DNA of 5,100 bases from Pseudomonadota bacterium. GTDB taxonomy: Bacteria; Pseudomonadota; Gammaproteobacteria; Burkholderiales; SG8-41. The stretch covers positions 1 through 5,100 of the forward strand of contig JAEYXO010000123.1 in assembly GCA_023431245.1 (NCBI GenBank), read 5' to 3'. Made by a program: the position numbers and the translations under genes. The notes beneath the pieces are model-generated. The model saw only the letters and a program-made list of their open reading frames with translations. It was not told the DNA's origin and searched no databases. Of this stretch, positions 1-5,100 are shown one piece after another; within the stretch, counting starts at the first letter, position 1, and every line of letters starts with the position of its first letter.

Positions 1-1151
1 CGCGGCGTTTTGCCGATGAAGAGATCCGCCCGCTGTCGCTGGCACGCGACCAGATCGCCGATCCGAAAGCCACCTTCGACTGGGAAATCATCAAGCGCGG
101 CTCCGAGCTGGGATTCCGCACACTGGCAGTGCCCAAGGAATGGGGCGGGCACGAGGCCGATTTCGTGACCCAGGCGCTGGTGATGGCAGAACTCGCCCGC
201 GGCGACAGCTCGGTGTCGAAAACCTTCAGCCAGTGCTGGAAGTGGAGTCACCTGATCGCCGCATCCTGCACCAGGGACCAGAAAGAGCGTTTCCTGAAAC
301 CCTTCATGGCCGACCACAGCTTCGTGCTCGGCAAGGGCGGCACCGAAGCTAACGCTGGTTCCGACAACCGGATGCCGCCGGAGAACGACCCGAAGGCGGG
401 CTGGAAACTGCGCGCCGAGCGCCAGGGCGACGAGTGGATACTCAATGGCAGCAAGATGTTCATCGCCAACGGCAGTGTCGCCAAGCTGTTCTTCGTCGAT
501 GCCCGCACCAACCCCGATGCCAACATCCGCGAAGGCAGCACGATGTTCATGATCCCGAAGGACACGCCGGGGTTCCGCATCGGCAAGGTGTTCAACAAGC
601 GCGGCTGGCGGTTCTACCAAAATGGTGAACTGATATTCGAGAACGCCCGTGTGCCGCATGCCAACGTGGTCGGCGAGGTCAACGGCGGCGTCAAGGCGCG
701 CGCCACCGACAAGTCCGAGTTCGGCGACATCGAACTGGCTGCCAATGCGCTGGGCATCTGCGAGGACGCCTGCGGCATGGCGATGCATTTCGCGAAGACG
801 CAGAAACGCGCCGGCAGGCCGGTCATAGACCACCAGCTGGTGCAACTGAAGCTGAATGAAATGTACATGCTGACCGAGTCGCTGCGCGCCTTCGTGCTGC
901 GCACCGCCTGGGAGCGCGACCGCAAGCTGCCGGATCTCGGCAACAACGTGCTGGTGATGAACTACTCGCAGGAAGTGGTGCAGCGCGTGACCCGTGCCAA
1001 CATGGACATCCACGGTCCCGAAGGCTGCATGATGCATGCACGCGTCGACAAGCTGGTGCGCGATGCGATGGTGTGGACCCACCTCGCGGGAGACACCGTG
1101 CAACGGGTCAAGGTCGTCAAGCGGCTGCCGATGATGCCGCTGCCGATGTAA
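1..1151 (+). CDS. Acyl-CoA dehydrogenase family protein (5' end outside window)
   Basis: Probable FAD-dependent enzyme that would introduce an alpha,beta double bond into an acyl-CoA. The reading frame is open from base 3 to the TAA at 1149-1151, giving 382 visible residues; about 20-30 N-terminal residues are probably missing, judging from the usual length before the RRFADEEIRP helix seen at the edge. The GTG at 129 is not the start: it encodes the V of the family motif VPKEWGG, and homologous sequence continues upstream. The FAD/substrate motif TEANAGSD lies at 342-365 (visible residues 114-121), followed by NGSKMFIANG and the beta-domain. The C-terminal domain carries HGPEG and VRDA. Oddities: the usual catalytic segment (EGT in MCAD) reads HLAGDTVQR, without Glu, and the R-x-x-F-G motif of the family reads QKRAG. 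The family is secure; substrate and even dehydrogenase activity are not. It converges on the ligase operon with a 9-base gap. Confidence 0.9.
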   Translation, partial: RRFADEEIRPLSLARDQIADPKATFDWEIIKRGSELGFRTLAVPKEWGGHEADFVTQALVMAELARGDSSVSKTFSQCWKWSHLIAASCTRDQKERFLKPFMADHSFVLGKGGTEANAGSDNRMPPENDPKAGWKLRAERQGDEWILNGSKMFIANGSVAKLFFVDARTNPDANIREGSTMFMIPKDTPGFRIGKVFNKRGWRFYQNGELIFENARVPHANVVGEVNGGVKARATDKSEFGDIELAANALGICEDACGMAMHFAKTQKRAGRPVIDHQLVQLKLNEMYMLTESLRAFVLRTAWERDRKLPDLGNNVLVMNYSQEVVQRVTRANMDIHGPEGCMMHARVDKLVRDAMVWTHLAGDTVQRVKVVKRLPMMPLPM

Positions 1152-1160
1152 GGCCGGGTT

Positions 1161-2036
1161 CTACCGCAGGCGGGCTGCGATGCCCTCGACCATCGCGTTG
1201 AGGGTGTCGTAGACCGTGACTCCCGCCGCTTCCAGTGCCGCGCGTTTCGCGGCATAACCGCCGTGCGATCCGTAGGTCAGCGCGCCGGCATGGCCCATGG
1301 CCACGCCTTCCGGTGCTGTTTTCCCGGCGATCAGTGCAAACACCGGCTTGACGAAGGCCTGTGCCTGCAGCGCCTGCGCGAAATCCTCCTCGTCACGGCC
1401 GCCGATCTCGCCGATGATCAGCAGGGCTTTCGTCTGCGCGTCCTGCGCGTAGAAGGGCACCAGGTCGGAATAACGCAGGCCTTTCACCGGATCGCCGCCG
1501 ACGCCGATCCACACCGAGGTGCCGATGCCGCGCTGGGCGAGGCGGAAACCCGATTCGTAGGACAGCGTGCCCGATTTCGACATCAGGCCCAGAGGGCCGG
1601 ACTTCAGCGACACATCGGGCAGGAAGCCGAGCTTGGCCACTTCGGCGACCGCCATCCCCGGCGTCGAGCCGCCGACCCACAACACGCCGGCCTCCTGCGT
1701 CAGGCGCTTGGCCTGCAGCGCATCGTGCACCGGCATGCCTTCTGTCGGCGTGACGATCATCCGGATGCCGGCGGCGACAGCCTCGCGCATGGCGTCCAGC
1801 AGGTCGTAGGCACCGACCAGTGCAACGCTGACCGTGGCGCCGGTGGCTTTGACCGCCGAAGCGCAGTCCGGGAACAGGGGAATGCCGTTGATCTCCTTCA
1901 CGTCCCTGGCGGGTGCCACGCCGCCGACGAGGTTGGTGCCGTATTCCTTCATCAGCCGGCTGTGCAACCGCCCGGCGCGGCCGCTGATGCCCTGCAGGAT
2001 CACTTTTGTCGAGCGGTCGATCCGCGGGAGATTCAT
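1161..2036 (-). CDS. Succinyl-CoA synthetase-like acyl-CoA ligase, alpha subunit (SucD family)
   Basis: CoA-binding and phosphohistidine-carrying subunit of an ADP-forming two-subunit acyl-CoA synthetase, expected to join a carboxylate to CoA using ATP in the cytoplasm. It has 291 residues against 289 in E. coli SucD. An N-terminal Rossmann CoA-binding domain carries GISGRAG at 16-22. The ligase half has SKSGTLSYE (153-161), GVGGDP (178-183), IGEIGG (208-213, with the Glu that contacts the active His) and MGHAGA (247-252), where H249 is the expected phosphohistidine. The loop that reads IGPNCPG in E. coli reads VGGSTPG here (121-127), so the CoA or substrate site differs. The ATG overlaps the TGA of the beta-subunit gene (ATGA, 2036-2033), and GGGAG stands 7 bases upstream. 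Location beside a dioxygenase gene rather than TCA-cycle genes argues for a ligase acting on another acid, but succinate cannot be excluded. Confidence 0.92.
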   Translation of the reverse strand: MNLPRIDRSTKVILQGISGRAGRLHSRLMKEYGTNLVGGVAPARDVKEINGIPLFPDCASAVKATGATVSVALVGAYDLLDAMREAVAAGIRMIVTPTEGMPVHDALQAKRLTQEAGVLWVGGSTPGMAVAEVAKLGFLPDVSLKSGPLGLMSKSGTLSYESGFRLAQRGIGTSVWIGVGGDPVKGLRYSDLVPFYAQDAQTKALLIIGEIGGRDEEDFAQALQAQAFVKPVFALIAGKTAPEGVAMGHAGALTYGSHGGYAAKRAALEAAGVTVYDTLNAMVEGIAARLR

Positions 2037-3169
2037 GGTTTCGCTCCCAGGTGTTTGCGCACCTCGGCCAGTGCGGCATCCAGATCGCTGTGGAGCGTGA
2101 TGCCCGCTTCGGCGAGCACGCCGCGCGCGGCCTCCATGCCGTTGCCGACCAGGCGCGCCACCACCGGCACCCTGAATTCCGGCACATCCTTCAGCGCGCT
2201 GACCAGCAGCCGCGAAAATTCGCCGAGTTCGGTGATGCCGGCGAAGATGTTGATCAGCAGCACTTTCACCTGTCTGCCTTCTCGCATCCACTTCAGCACA
2301 TTGACCAGGCGCTTCGTTTCGCCGCGCAGGCCGCCGGTGCGGATGTCGAGGAAGTTGTACGGTTTCAGTCCCGCGCCGCGCATCTCGTCGATCAGCATCA
2401 TCGACAGCCCGGCACCGGTGGTCAGCAGCGCGATTTCACCGTCGGGATCGACTACCACGTAGTCGCAGCCATGCGCATCCTTCAACGCGGTCTCGACATA
2501 GGCGCCGCAGGTGTCGGCGAGCAGCGCGCGCTGCTGCGGCTGGCGGGGCAGTGCGGAATCGTCAGTGACGAACTTGGCATCGCCAGCCAGCCAGCGGCCA
2601 TCGGCGTGGACGAACAGCGGATTGATTTCGATCAGCAGGGCTTCCTCGGCTAGGAAGGCGGCAGCCATCGCGCGGCCGGCTTCAGCGAGTGCCTTGCCAG
2701 CGGCGCCGGGAAACGAGGCCGCCAGTTTTTCGGCAGCCGCGGTCAGCGCGGCAACATCGGGCGCGGCCGTCGCGGTTTTCAGCGCATCGCGGGGCAGGGC
2801 TTCGATCTCCATGCCGCCCTGTGCCGCCATGATGATGCGCACGCCGGCGGCAGCCGGGTCGAGCATCATTGAAACATAGGCTTCGCCGGCGTCGTGTACC
2901 TGCTGCTCGACGCGCACAGCGTTGACGCTGCGGCCTTTTGCGGTTTTGCCGATGATGTCTGCGGCACGCGCCGAAACATCGGTGACGCTGCCGGCTGTCT
3001 TGATCAGCCCCGCCTTGCCGCGGCCGCCGGCAGTGATCTGGCCTTTGACCACCCAGGGACCTGGCGGCAGTGCGCTCAGATCGGAGGGATTCAGCAGCAG
3101 GCAGCCTTGCGGTGCCGGAATATGATGACGCGCCAGCAATTGCTTGGCGTCGTGCTCCAGTAAGTACAT
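2033..3169 (-). CDS. Succinyl-CoA synthetase-like acyl-CoA ligase, beta subunit (ATP-grasp, SucC family)
   Basis: Nucleotide-binding partner of the alpha subunit encoded next; it phosphorylates the alpha His and helps define acid specificity. It has 378 residues against 388 in E. coli SucC. The N-terminal MYLLEHDAKQLLARHHIPAP matches the family start, which fixes the ATG at 3169. The ATP-grasp domain shows VKGQITAGGRGKAG (41-54) and IEINP (180-184). N183 and D197 have the same 14-residue spacing as the Mg-binding N199 and D213 of E. coli SucC. The C-terminal ligase domain has GAGL (252-255), NFLDIRTGG (272-280, where E. coli has NFLDVGGG) and NIFAGI (307-312, NIFGGI in E. coli). The region at about 130-170 is Ala-rich. 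The stop overlaps the alpha-subunit start by 4 bases, consistent with translational coupling and equal subunit supply. No Shine-Dalgarno sequence is visible upstream, so it probably depends on translation of the preceding gene. Substrate is unknown. Confidence 0.92.
   Translation of the reverse strand: MYLLEHDAKQLLARHHIPAPQGCLLLNPSDLSALPPGPWVVKGQITAGGRGKAGLIKTAGSVTDVSARAADIIGKTAKGRSVNAVRVEQQVHDAGEAYVSMMLDPAAAGVRIIMAAQGGMEIEALPRDALKTATAAPDVAALTAAAEKLAASFPGAAGKALAEAGRAMAAAFLAEEALLIEINPLFVHADGRWLAGDAKFVTDDSALPRQPQQRALLADTCGAYVETALKDAHGCDYVVVDPDGEIALLTTGAGLSMMLIDEMRGAGLKPYNFLDIRTGGLRGETKRLVNVLKWMREGRQVKVLLINIFAGITELGEFSRLLVSALKDVPEFRVPVVARLVGNGMEAARGVLAEAGITLHSDLDAALAEVRKHLGAKP
2044..2048 (-). 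promoter_or_regulatory. Ribosome binding site of the ligase alpha-subunit gene, inside the beta-subunit gene
   Basis: GGGAG on the minus strand, 7 bases before the ATG at 2036 and inside the last codons of the beta-subunit gene. With the ATGA overlap it indicates both direct initiation and coupling for the alpha subunit. Confidence 0.6.
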
Positions 3170-3185
3170 GATTTAATGGTTAATT

Positions 3186-3887
3186 CTATTCGACGCGGAT
3201 GCGATTCAGCAGCAGGGCCTGCTGATGGCTCAGGGTCGGCGCAATCAGCCGGTACAGCGCGCGCCGCGTGTTGCTGAACAGCGAACGCATTTTCTCGGTC
3301 CACGGCGTCCTGCGCGCCTGCAGCGCGGCCGGGCTTTCCCAGACATCGGGGCCGCTCATTTCGTAGGCGGTCAGGTATTTCGGTCCGTCCGAAGTGCCGC
3401 CGAGTATGCCGGTGGACATGTAACGCCGCGCGCGTAGCACGCCGGGAATCGCCGCGCAGCGCGGCAGGTGCTCGCTGTCGTACCAGGCGTTGTATTCGTC
3501 GACGATGTGGTCGGGAATGTCGGTGTGCACGATGTACATCCAGGGCGCATCGTCGAAATCCGTCCGGCCGACTTCGCGCATCAGCCGGAAGTTCATGCGT
3601 TCGCGCTGCCCGCCGTAGAGCCTGCGCATGCGCTGCGACCAGGGCGTGGGATGGGTGACGATGTGCTGGAAGTCCGCGGCCGCCTCGACGGTCTCGTCCG
3701 CGGTTTCATACCAGGCGAGGTAACGGATATCCGCAGTCTCGCAGAAATAGCGCCGCGTGCGCAGGAAGCCGGGCAGGGCGGTCAGCTGCGGCACATGCTC
3801 CAGTGTGTACCAGTCGTTGAATTCCGCCTCGTGTTCCGCGGCGACGTCGAGGCGGACCGTGATCAGCCCGCCGGCCGGCGCGGTCAT
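3186..3887 (-). CDS. Tandem EthD/DUF4286-like dimeric alpha/beta-barrel protein
   Basis: A 233-residue cytoplasmic protein with no signal peptide or membrane segment. It consists of two copies of a roughly 110-residue ferredoxin-like domain. Copy 1 has FNDWY (23-27), EH (30-31), PG (39-40), RRY (45-47), TPW (81-83) and MR (87-88). Copy 2 has YNAWY (132-136), EH (139-140), PG (148-149), RRY (154-156), TPW (194-196) and MR (200-201). The pattern of N-x-W-Y, E-H-x-P, PG and RRY is that of small EthD/DUF4286-type proteins, usually single-domain proteins that dimerise. Their roles include accessory functions in degradation pathways, but the biochemical role here is unknown. The start is set by the ATGA overlap with the TGA of the dioxygenase gene (3887-3884); there is no good Shine-Dalgarno, so translation is probably coupled. 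A role in handling the product of the upstream dioxygenase is inferred from position only. Confidence 0.82.
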   Translation of the reverse strand: MTAPAGGLITVRLDVAAEHEAEFNDWYTLEHVPQLTALPGFLRTRRYFCETADIRYLAWYETADETVEAAADFQHIVTHPTPWSQRMRRLYGGQRERMNFRLMREVGRTDFDDAPWMYIVHTDIPDHIVDEYNAWYDSEHLPRCAAIPGVLRARRYMSTGILGGTSDGPKYLTAYEMSGPDVWESPAALQARRTPWTEKMRSLFSNTRRALYRLIAPTLSHQQALLLNRIRVE

Positions 3888-4795
3888 GCGAGCATCAGCG
3901 CGTCGGCAACCGCGGGACCGCGCACGGTGGTGCGGTAGAGCAGCCGCGGCAGCGGATCGTAGTCGAAGGTGGCCTTGTGCTGGACGGCGATGTTGTCCCA
4001 CATCAGAAGGTCGCCGGGCGTCCAGTGGTGGGTGTAGATGAATTCCGGCTGCGTGATGTGGTCGTAGAGCCAGCGCAGCAGGGTGTCACCCTCCGCCTGC
4101 GGCATGTCGTGCATGTGCGAGGTGTGGCCCTCGTTGACGAACAACCCCTTGCGGCCGGTGACCGGGTGCACGCGCACCACCGGCGTTGCGATGTCGGGCA
4201 CGCTGGCCAGCTGCTCCGGCGTCGGCGCATGTTCCTGCACGGTGCGGATGCCGCGGCGCTCGTCCTCCTGCTGCGCGGCGTAATTCTTCAGGCGGTAGTC
4301 GCGGTAGCTGTGGATATTGCGCAGTCCGGCAATCCGCTGCTTCAGCTCCTCCGGCAGGGCCCTGTACGCGGCGGTCGTGCTGGCGAAATGGGTGTCGCCC
4401 AGCGGCTTGCCGTCCTTCACCGGGATCTCGACCGCGTACAGCGCGGAGAGCAGGCTGGGCTCGCGCTTGTAGGACAGGTCGCTGTGCCAGAAGCGTCCGG
4501 CGTCCTGCGCGCCGATGGCCTTGCCGTTGGCGTCCAGCTTGTTCGAGAGGATGAAGATTTCCGGATGCTCGCCGAGCCGAGCCTCCTTGCGCACATGATG
4601 CTCGAGCACGCCGAAGCGCTGCGTGAAGGCGATCTGCTGGGCCGGCGTCAGCTTCTGGCCGGGGAAGACCACGACCTCGTTGTCGAAAAAGGCCTGGCTG
4701 ACCTGGGCGAAAGTGTTGTCGTCGAGGGGTTGCGAGAGGTCGACGCCGGTGATGGCGGCGCCGATGTGTTTGCCGAGTCGGGTGACGTTGATCAT
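3884..4795 (-). CDS. TauD/TfdA-family Fe(II)/2-oxoglutarate-dependent dioxygenase
   Basis: Cytoplasmic non-haem iron oxygenase of 303 residues (E. coli TauD has 283) that couples decarboxylation of 2-oxoglutarate to hydroxylation of a substrate. The N-terminus (TRLGKHIGAAITGVDL) is typical of the family and supports the ATG at 4795 over an in-frame ATG at 4849. The iron facial triad is H104-x-D106 (in FWHSDLSY) and H273 (in VQHKA). T135 in GDT and R284 are the expected 2-oxoglutarate ligands; the H273 to R284 spacing of 11 equals TauD H255 to R266. R288 lies where TauD R270 and TfdA R278 hold an anionic substrate. Other taurine contacts are changed (see findings), so this is unlikely to be a taurine dioxygenase. 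It is the first gene of the four-gene operon. Possible substrates are a sulfonate, aryloxy or other carboxylate, or a sulfate ester; the sequence alone does not decide. Confidence 0.93.
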   Translation of the reverse strand: MINVTRLGKHIGAAITGVDLSQPLDDNTFAQVSQAFFDNEVVVFPGQKLTPAQQIAFTQRFGVLEHHVRKEARLGEHPEIFILSNKLDANGKAIGAQDAGRFWHSDLSYKREPSLLSALYAVEIPVKDGKPLGDTHFASTTAAYRALPEELKQRIAGLRNIHSYRDYRLKNYAAQQEDERRGIRTVQEHAPTPEQLASVPDIATPVVRVHPVTGRKGLFVNEGHTSHMHDMPQAEGDTLLRWLYDHITQPEFIYTHHWTPGDLLMWDNIAVQHKATFDYDPLPRLLYRTTVRGPAVADALMLA

Positions 4796-4799
4796 GGTG

Positions 4800-4805
4800 C
4801 TTTCC
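4800..4805 (-). promoter_or_regulatory. Ribosome binding site of the TauD-like gene
   Basis: GGAAAG on the minus strand, 4 bases before the ATG at 4795 (6 from the GGAA core). It supports 4795 over the in-frame ATG at 4849, which would add 18 residues not expected in the family. Confidence 0.5.
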
Positions 4806-4830
4806 GCTGTTGCACAAAATGGACCGACTG

Positions 4831-4859
4831 ATGGTAGCAGTGCGTCCATCCACGATAAA
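4831..4859 (-). promoter_or_regulatory. Weak sigma-70-like promoter candidate for the dioxygenase operon
   Basis: On the minus strand TTTATC (4859-4854, three of six bases of the -35 consensus) and TACCAT (4836-4831, four of six of the -10) are separated by exactly 17 bases. Predicted start is near 4824, giving a leader of about 29 bases before the ATG at 4795. The weak match would fit a promoter needing an activator, but such a match can also arise by chance. Confidence 0.25.
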
Positions 4860-4909
4860 GGGACATTCCATGTTGCGGATTGGCGGAAGAGCGGGGCATC
4901 ACGCCGGCC

Positions 4910-4918
4910 TGTTAAAAT
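4910..4918 (+). promoter_or_regulatory. Extended -10 promoter for the GST gene
   Basis: TGTTAAAAT fits the extended -10 pattern TG-n-TATAAT, with five of six -10 bases matching. At 16-18-base spacing the upstream DNA (around 4889-4896) is GC-rich with no -35 match, which is normal for extended -10 promoters. The predicted transcript start near 4925 would give a leader of about 30 bases containing the GAGGGAG ribosome site. Confidence 0.5.
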
Positions 4919-4937
4919 CCGGTTTTGCCCACCCACC

Positions 4938-4944
4938 GAGGGAG
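4938..4944 (+). promoter_or_regulatory. Ribosome binding site of the GST gene
   Basis: GAGGGAG is a strong Shine-Dalgarno sequence, 10 bases before the ATG at 4955. It fixes this start codon for the truncated gene. Confidence 0.75.
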
Positions 4945-4954
4945 TTGCAACACC

Positions 4955-5100
4955 ATGAAGCTTTACGGTTCGCCCACATCGCCGTACGTGCGCAAGGCGC
5001 GCGTGCTGATCCATGAGAAAAACATGCCGGTCGAGTTTGTCGTCGAGGATCCCTGGACCGACGACAGCCCGATCATCGTCAAGAACCCGCTGTCCAAGAT
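4955..5100 (+). CDS. Glutathione S-transferase, N-terminal part (3' end outside window)
   Basis: The first 48 codons are visible and the frame stays open to the end of the window. The peptide starts MKLYGSPTSPYVRKARVL and continues to a NPLSK segment. It matches the thioredoxin-fold N-terminal domain of bacterial glutathione S-transferases and resembles E. coli YibF (MKLVGSYTSPFVRK, with NPLGKVP later). S9 in TSPYVRK is the likely position of the residue that activates glutathione; the cis-Pro and C-terminal helical domain lie beyond the window. GAGGGAG at 4938-4944 stands 10 bases before the ATG, and an extended -10 promoter lies about 40 bases upstream. It is divergent from the dioxygenase operon with a 159-base shared region. 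A detoxifying or pathway role is possible, but many such proteins are general housekeeping transferases. Confidence 0.88.
   Translation, partial: MKLYGSPTSPYVRKARVLIHEKNMPVEFVVEDPWTDDSPIIVKNPLSK

Larger units (their letters stand above)
4796..4954. promoter_or_regulatory. Divergent intergenic promoter region between dioxygenase operon and GST gene
   Basis: This 159-base stretch is the only real intergenic space in the window and is more AT-rich in places than the flanking genes. It must carry the promoters of both divergent units unless the operon is read from further upstream. It contains an extended -10 site on the plus strand and a weaker -35/-10 pair on the minus strand, listed separately. 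I found no convincing long inverted repeat or recognised operator by eye, and no small gene with a supporting start site. Confidence 0.6.

Noticed and set aside
129..131. GTG at 129 as the start of the acyl-CoA dehydrogenase
   Set aside because: It encodes Val of the internal VPKEWGG motif. Family-like sequence continues upstream to the window edge, so the true start is outside.
1263..2462. Long plus-strand open frame (399 codons) opposite the ligase genes
   Set aside because: It lies wholly antisense to two intact, well-conserved genes. Its composition (rich in R, H, Q, A) is typical of the antisense frame of GC-rich genes, and no family motif is visible.
3977..4831. Plus-strand open frame (284 codons) opposite the dioxygenase gene
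   Set aside because: It is antisense to a gene with clear catalytic motifs, has biased composition and shows no recognisable domain.
4796..4849. Upstream ATG (4849) adding 18 residues to the TauD-like protein
   Set aside because: The family N-terminus begins close to the ATG at 4795, which has a GGAAAG site. The extension has no family similarity and would overlap the candidate promoter.
4914..4927. AAAATCCGGTTTTG as an operator palindrome
   Set aside because: The CCGG core is symmetric but the flanks are offset by one base. It overlaps the predicted -10 and start site, and is too short and imperfect to call an operator.
4810..5016. Small plus-strand open frame (68 codons) running into the GST gene
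   Set aside because: It is in a different frame from the GST gene, has no ribosome site and overlaps the promoter and coding start of a recognised gene.

Overview
The window is gene-dense, GC-rich bacterial DNA in which about 97% of the bases are protein-coding. Gene style and protein similarity fit a proteobacterium, most likely a beta-proteobacterium of the Burkholderiales type. That placement is an inference from composition and protein character; there is no rRNA or marker gene here. No RNA genes, insertion sequences, CRISPR arrays or long DNA repeats were seen.

Layout: (1) 1-1151, plus strand: the 3' part of an acyl-CoA dehydrogenase family gene whose start lies before the window. (2) 1161-4795, minus strand: a tight four-gene operon read from right to left. 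It encodes a TauD/TfdA-type Fe(II)/2-oxoglutarate dioxygenase (4795-3884), a small protein made of two tandem EthD/DUF4286-like ferredoxin-fold domains (3887-3186), and the beta (3169-2033) and alpha (2036-1161) subunits of an ADP-forming, succinyl-CoA-synthetase-like acyl-CoA ligase. Two of the three junctions are 4-base ATGA overlaps and the third is a 16-base gap. (3) 4796-4954: a 159-base divergent promoter region. (4) 4955-5100, plus strand: the 5' end of a glutathione S-transferase gene with a clear extended -10 promoter and Shine-Dalgarno site.

Together the genes look like a catabolic module for an unidentified carboxylic acid. The dioxygenase would hydroxylate the substrate, perhaps cleaving an ether, ester or C-S bond. 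The two-domain ferredoxin-fold protein would handle an intermediate. The two-subunit ligase would make a CoA thioester, and the neighbouring convergent acyl-CoA dehydrogenase could oxidise it. The families are clear. The substrate and the existence of a single shared pathway are inference.

The most notable points are the unusual gene combination, a TauD fold whose taurine-contact positions have changed, a ligase alpha subunit with an altered CoA-site loop, an acyl-CoA dehydrogenase lacking the usual C-terminal catalytic Glu, and the internal duplication in the EthD-like protein.
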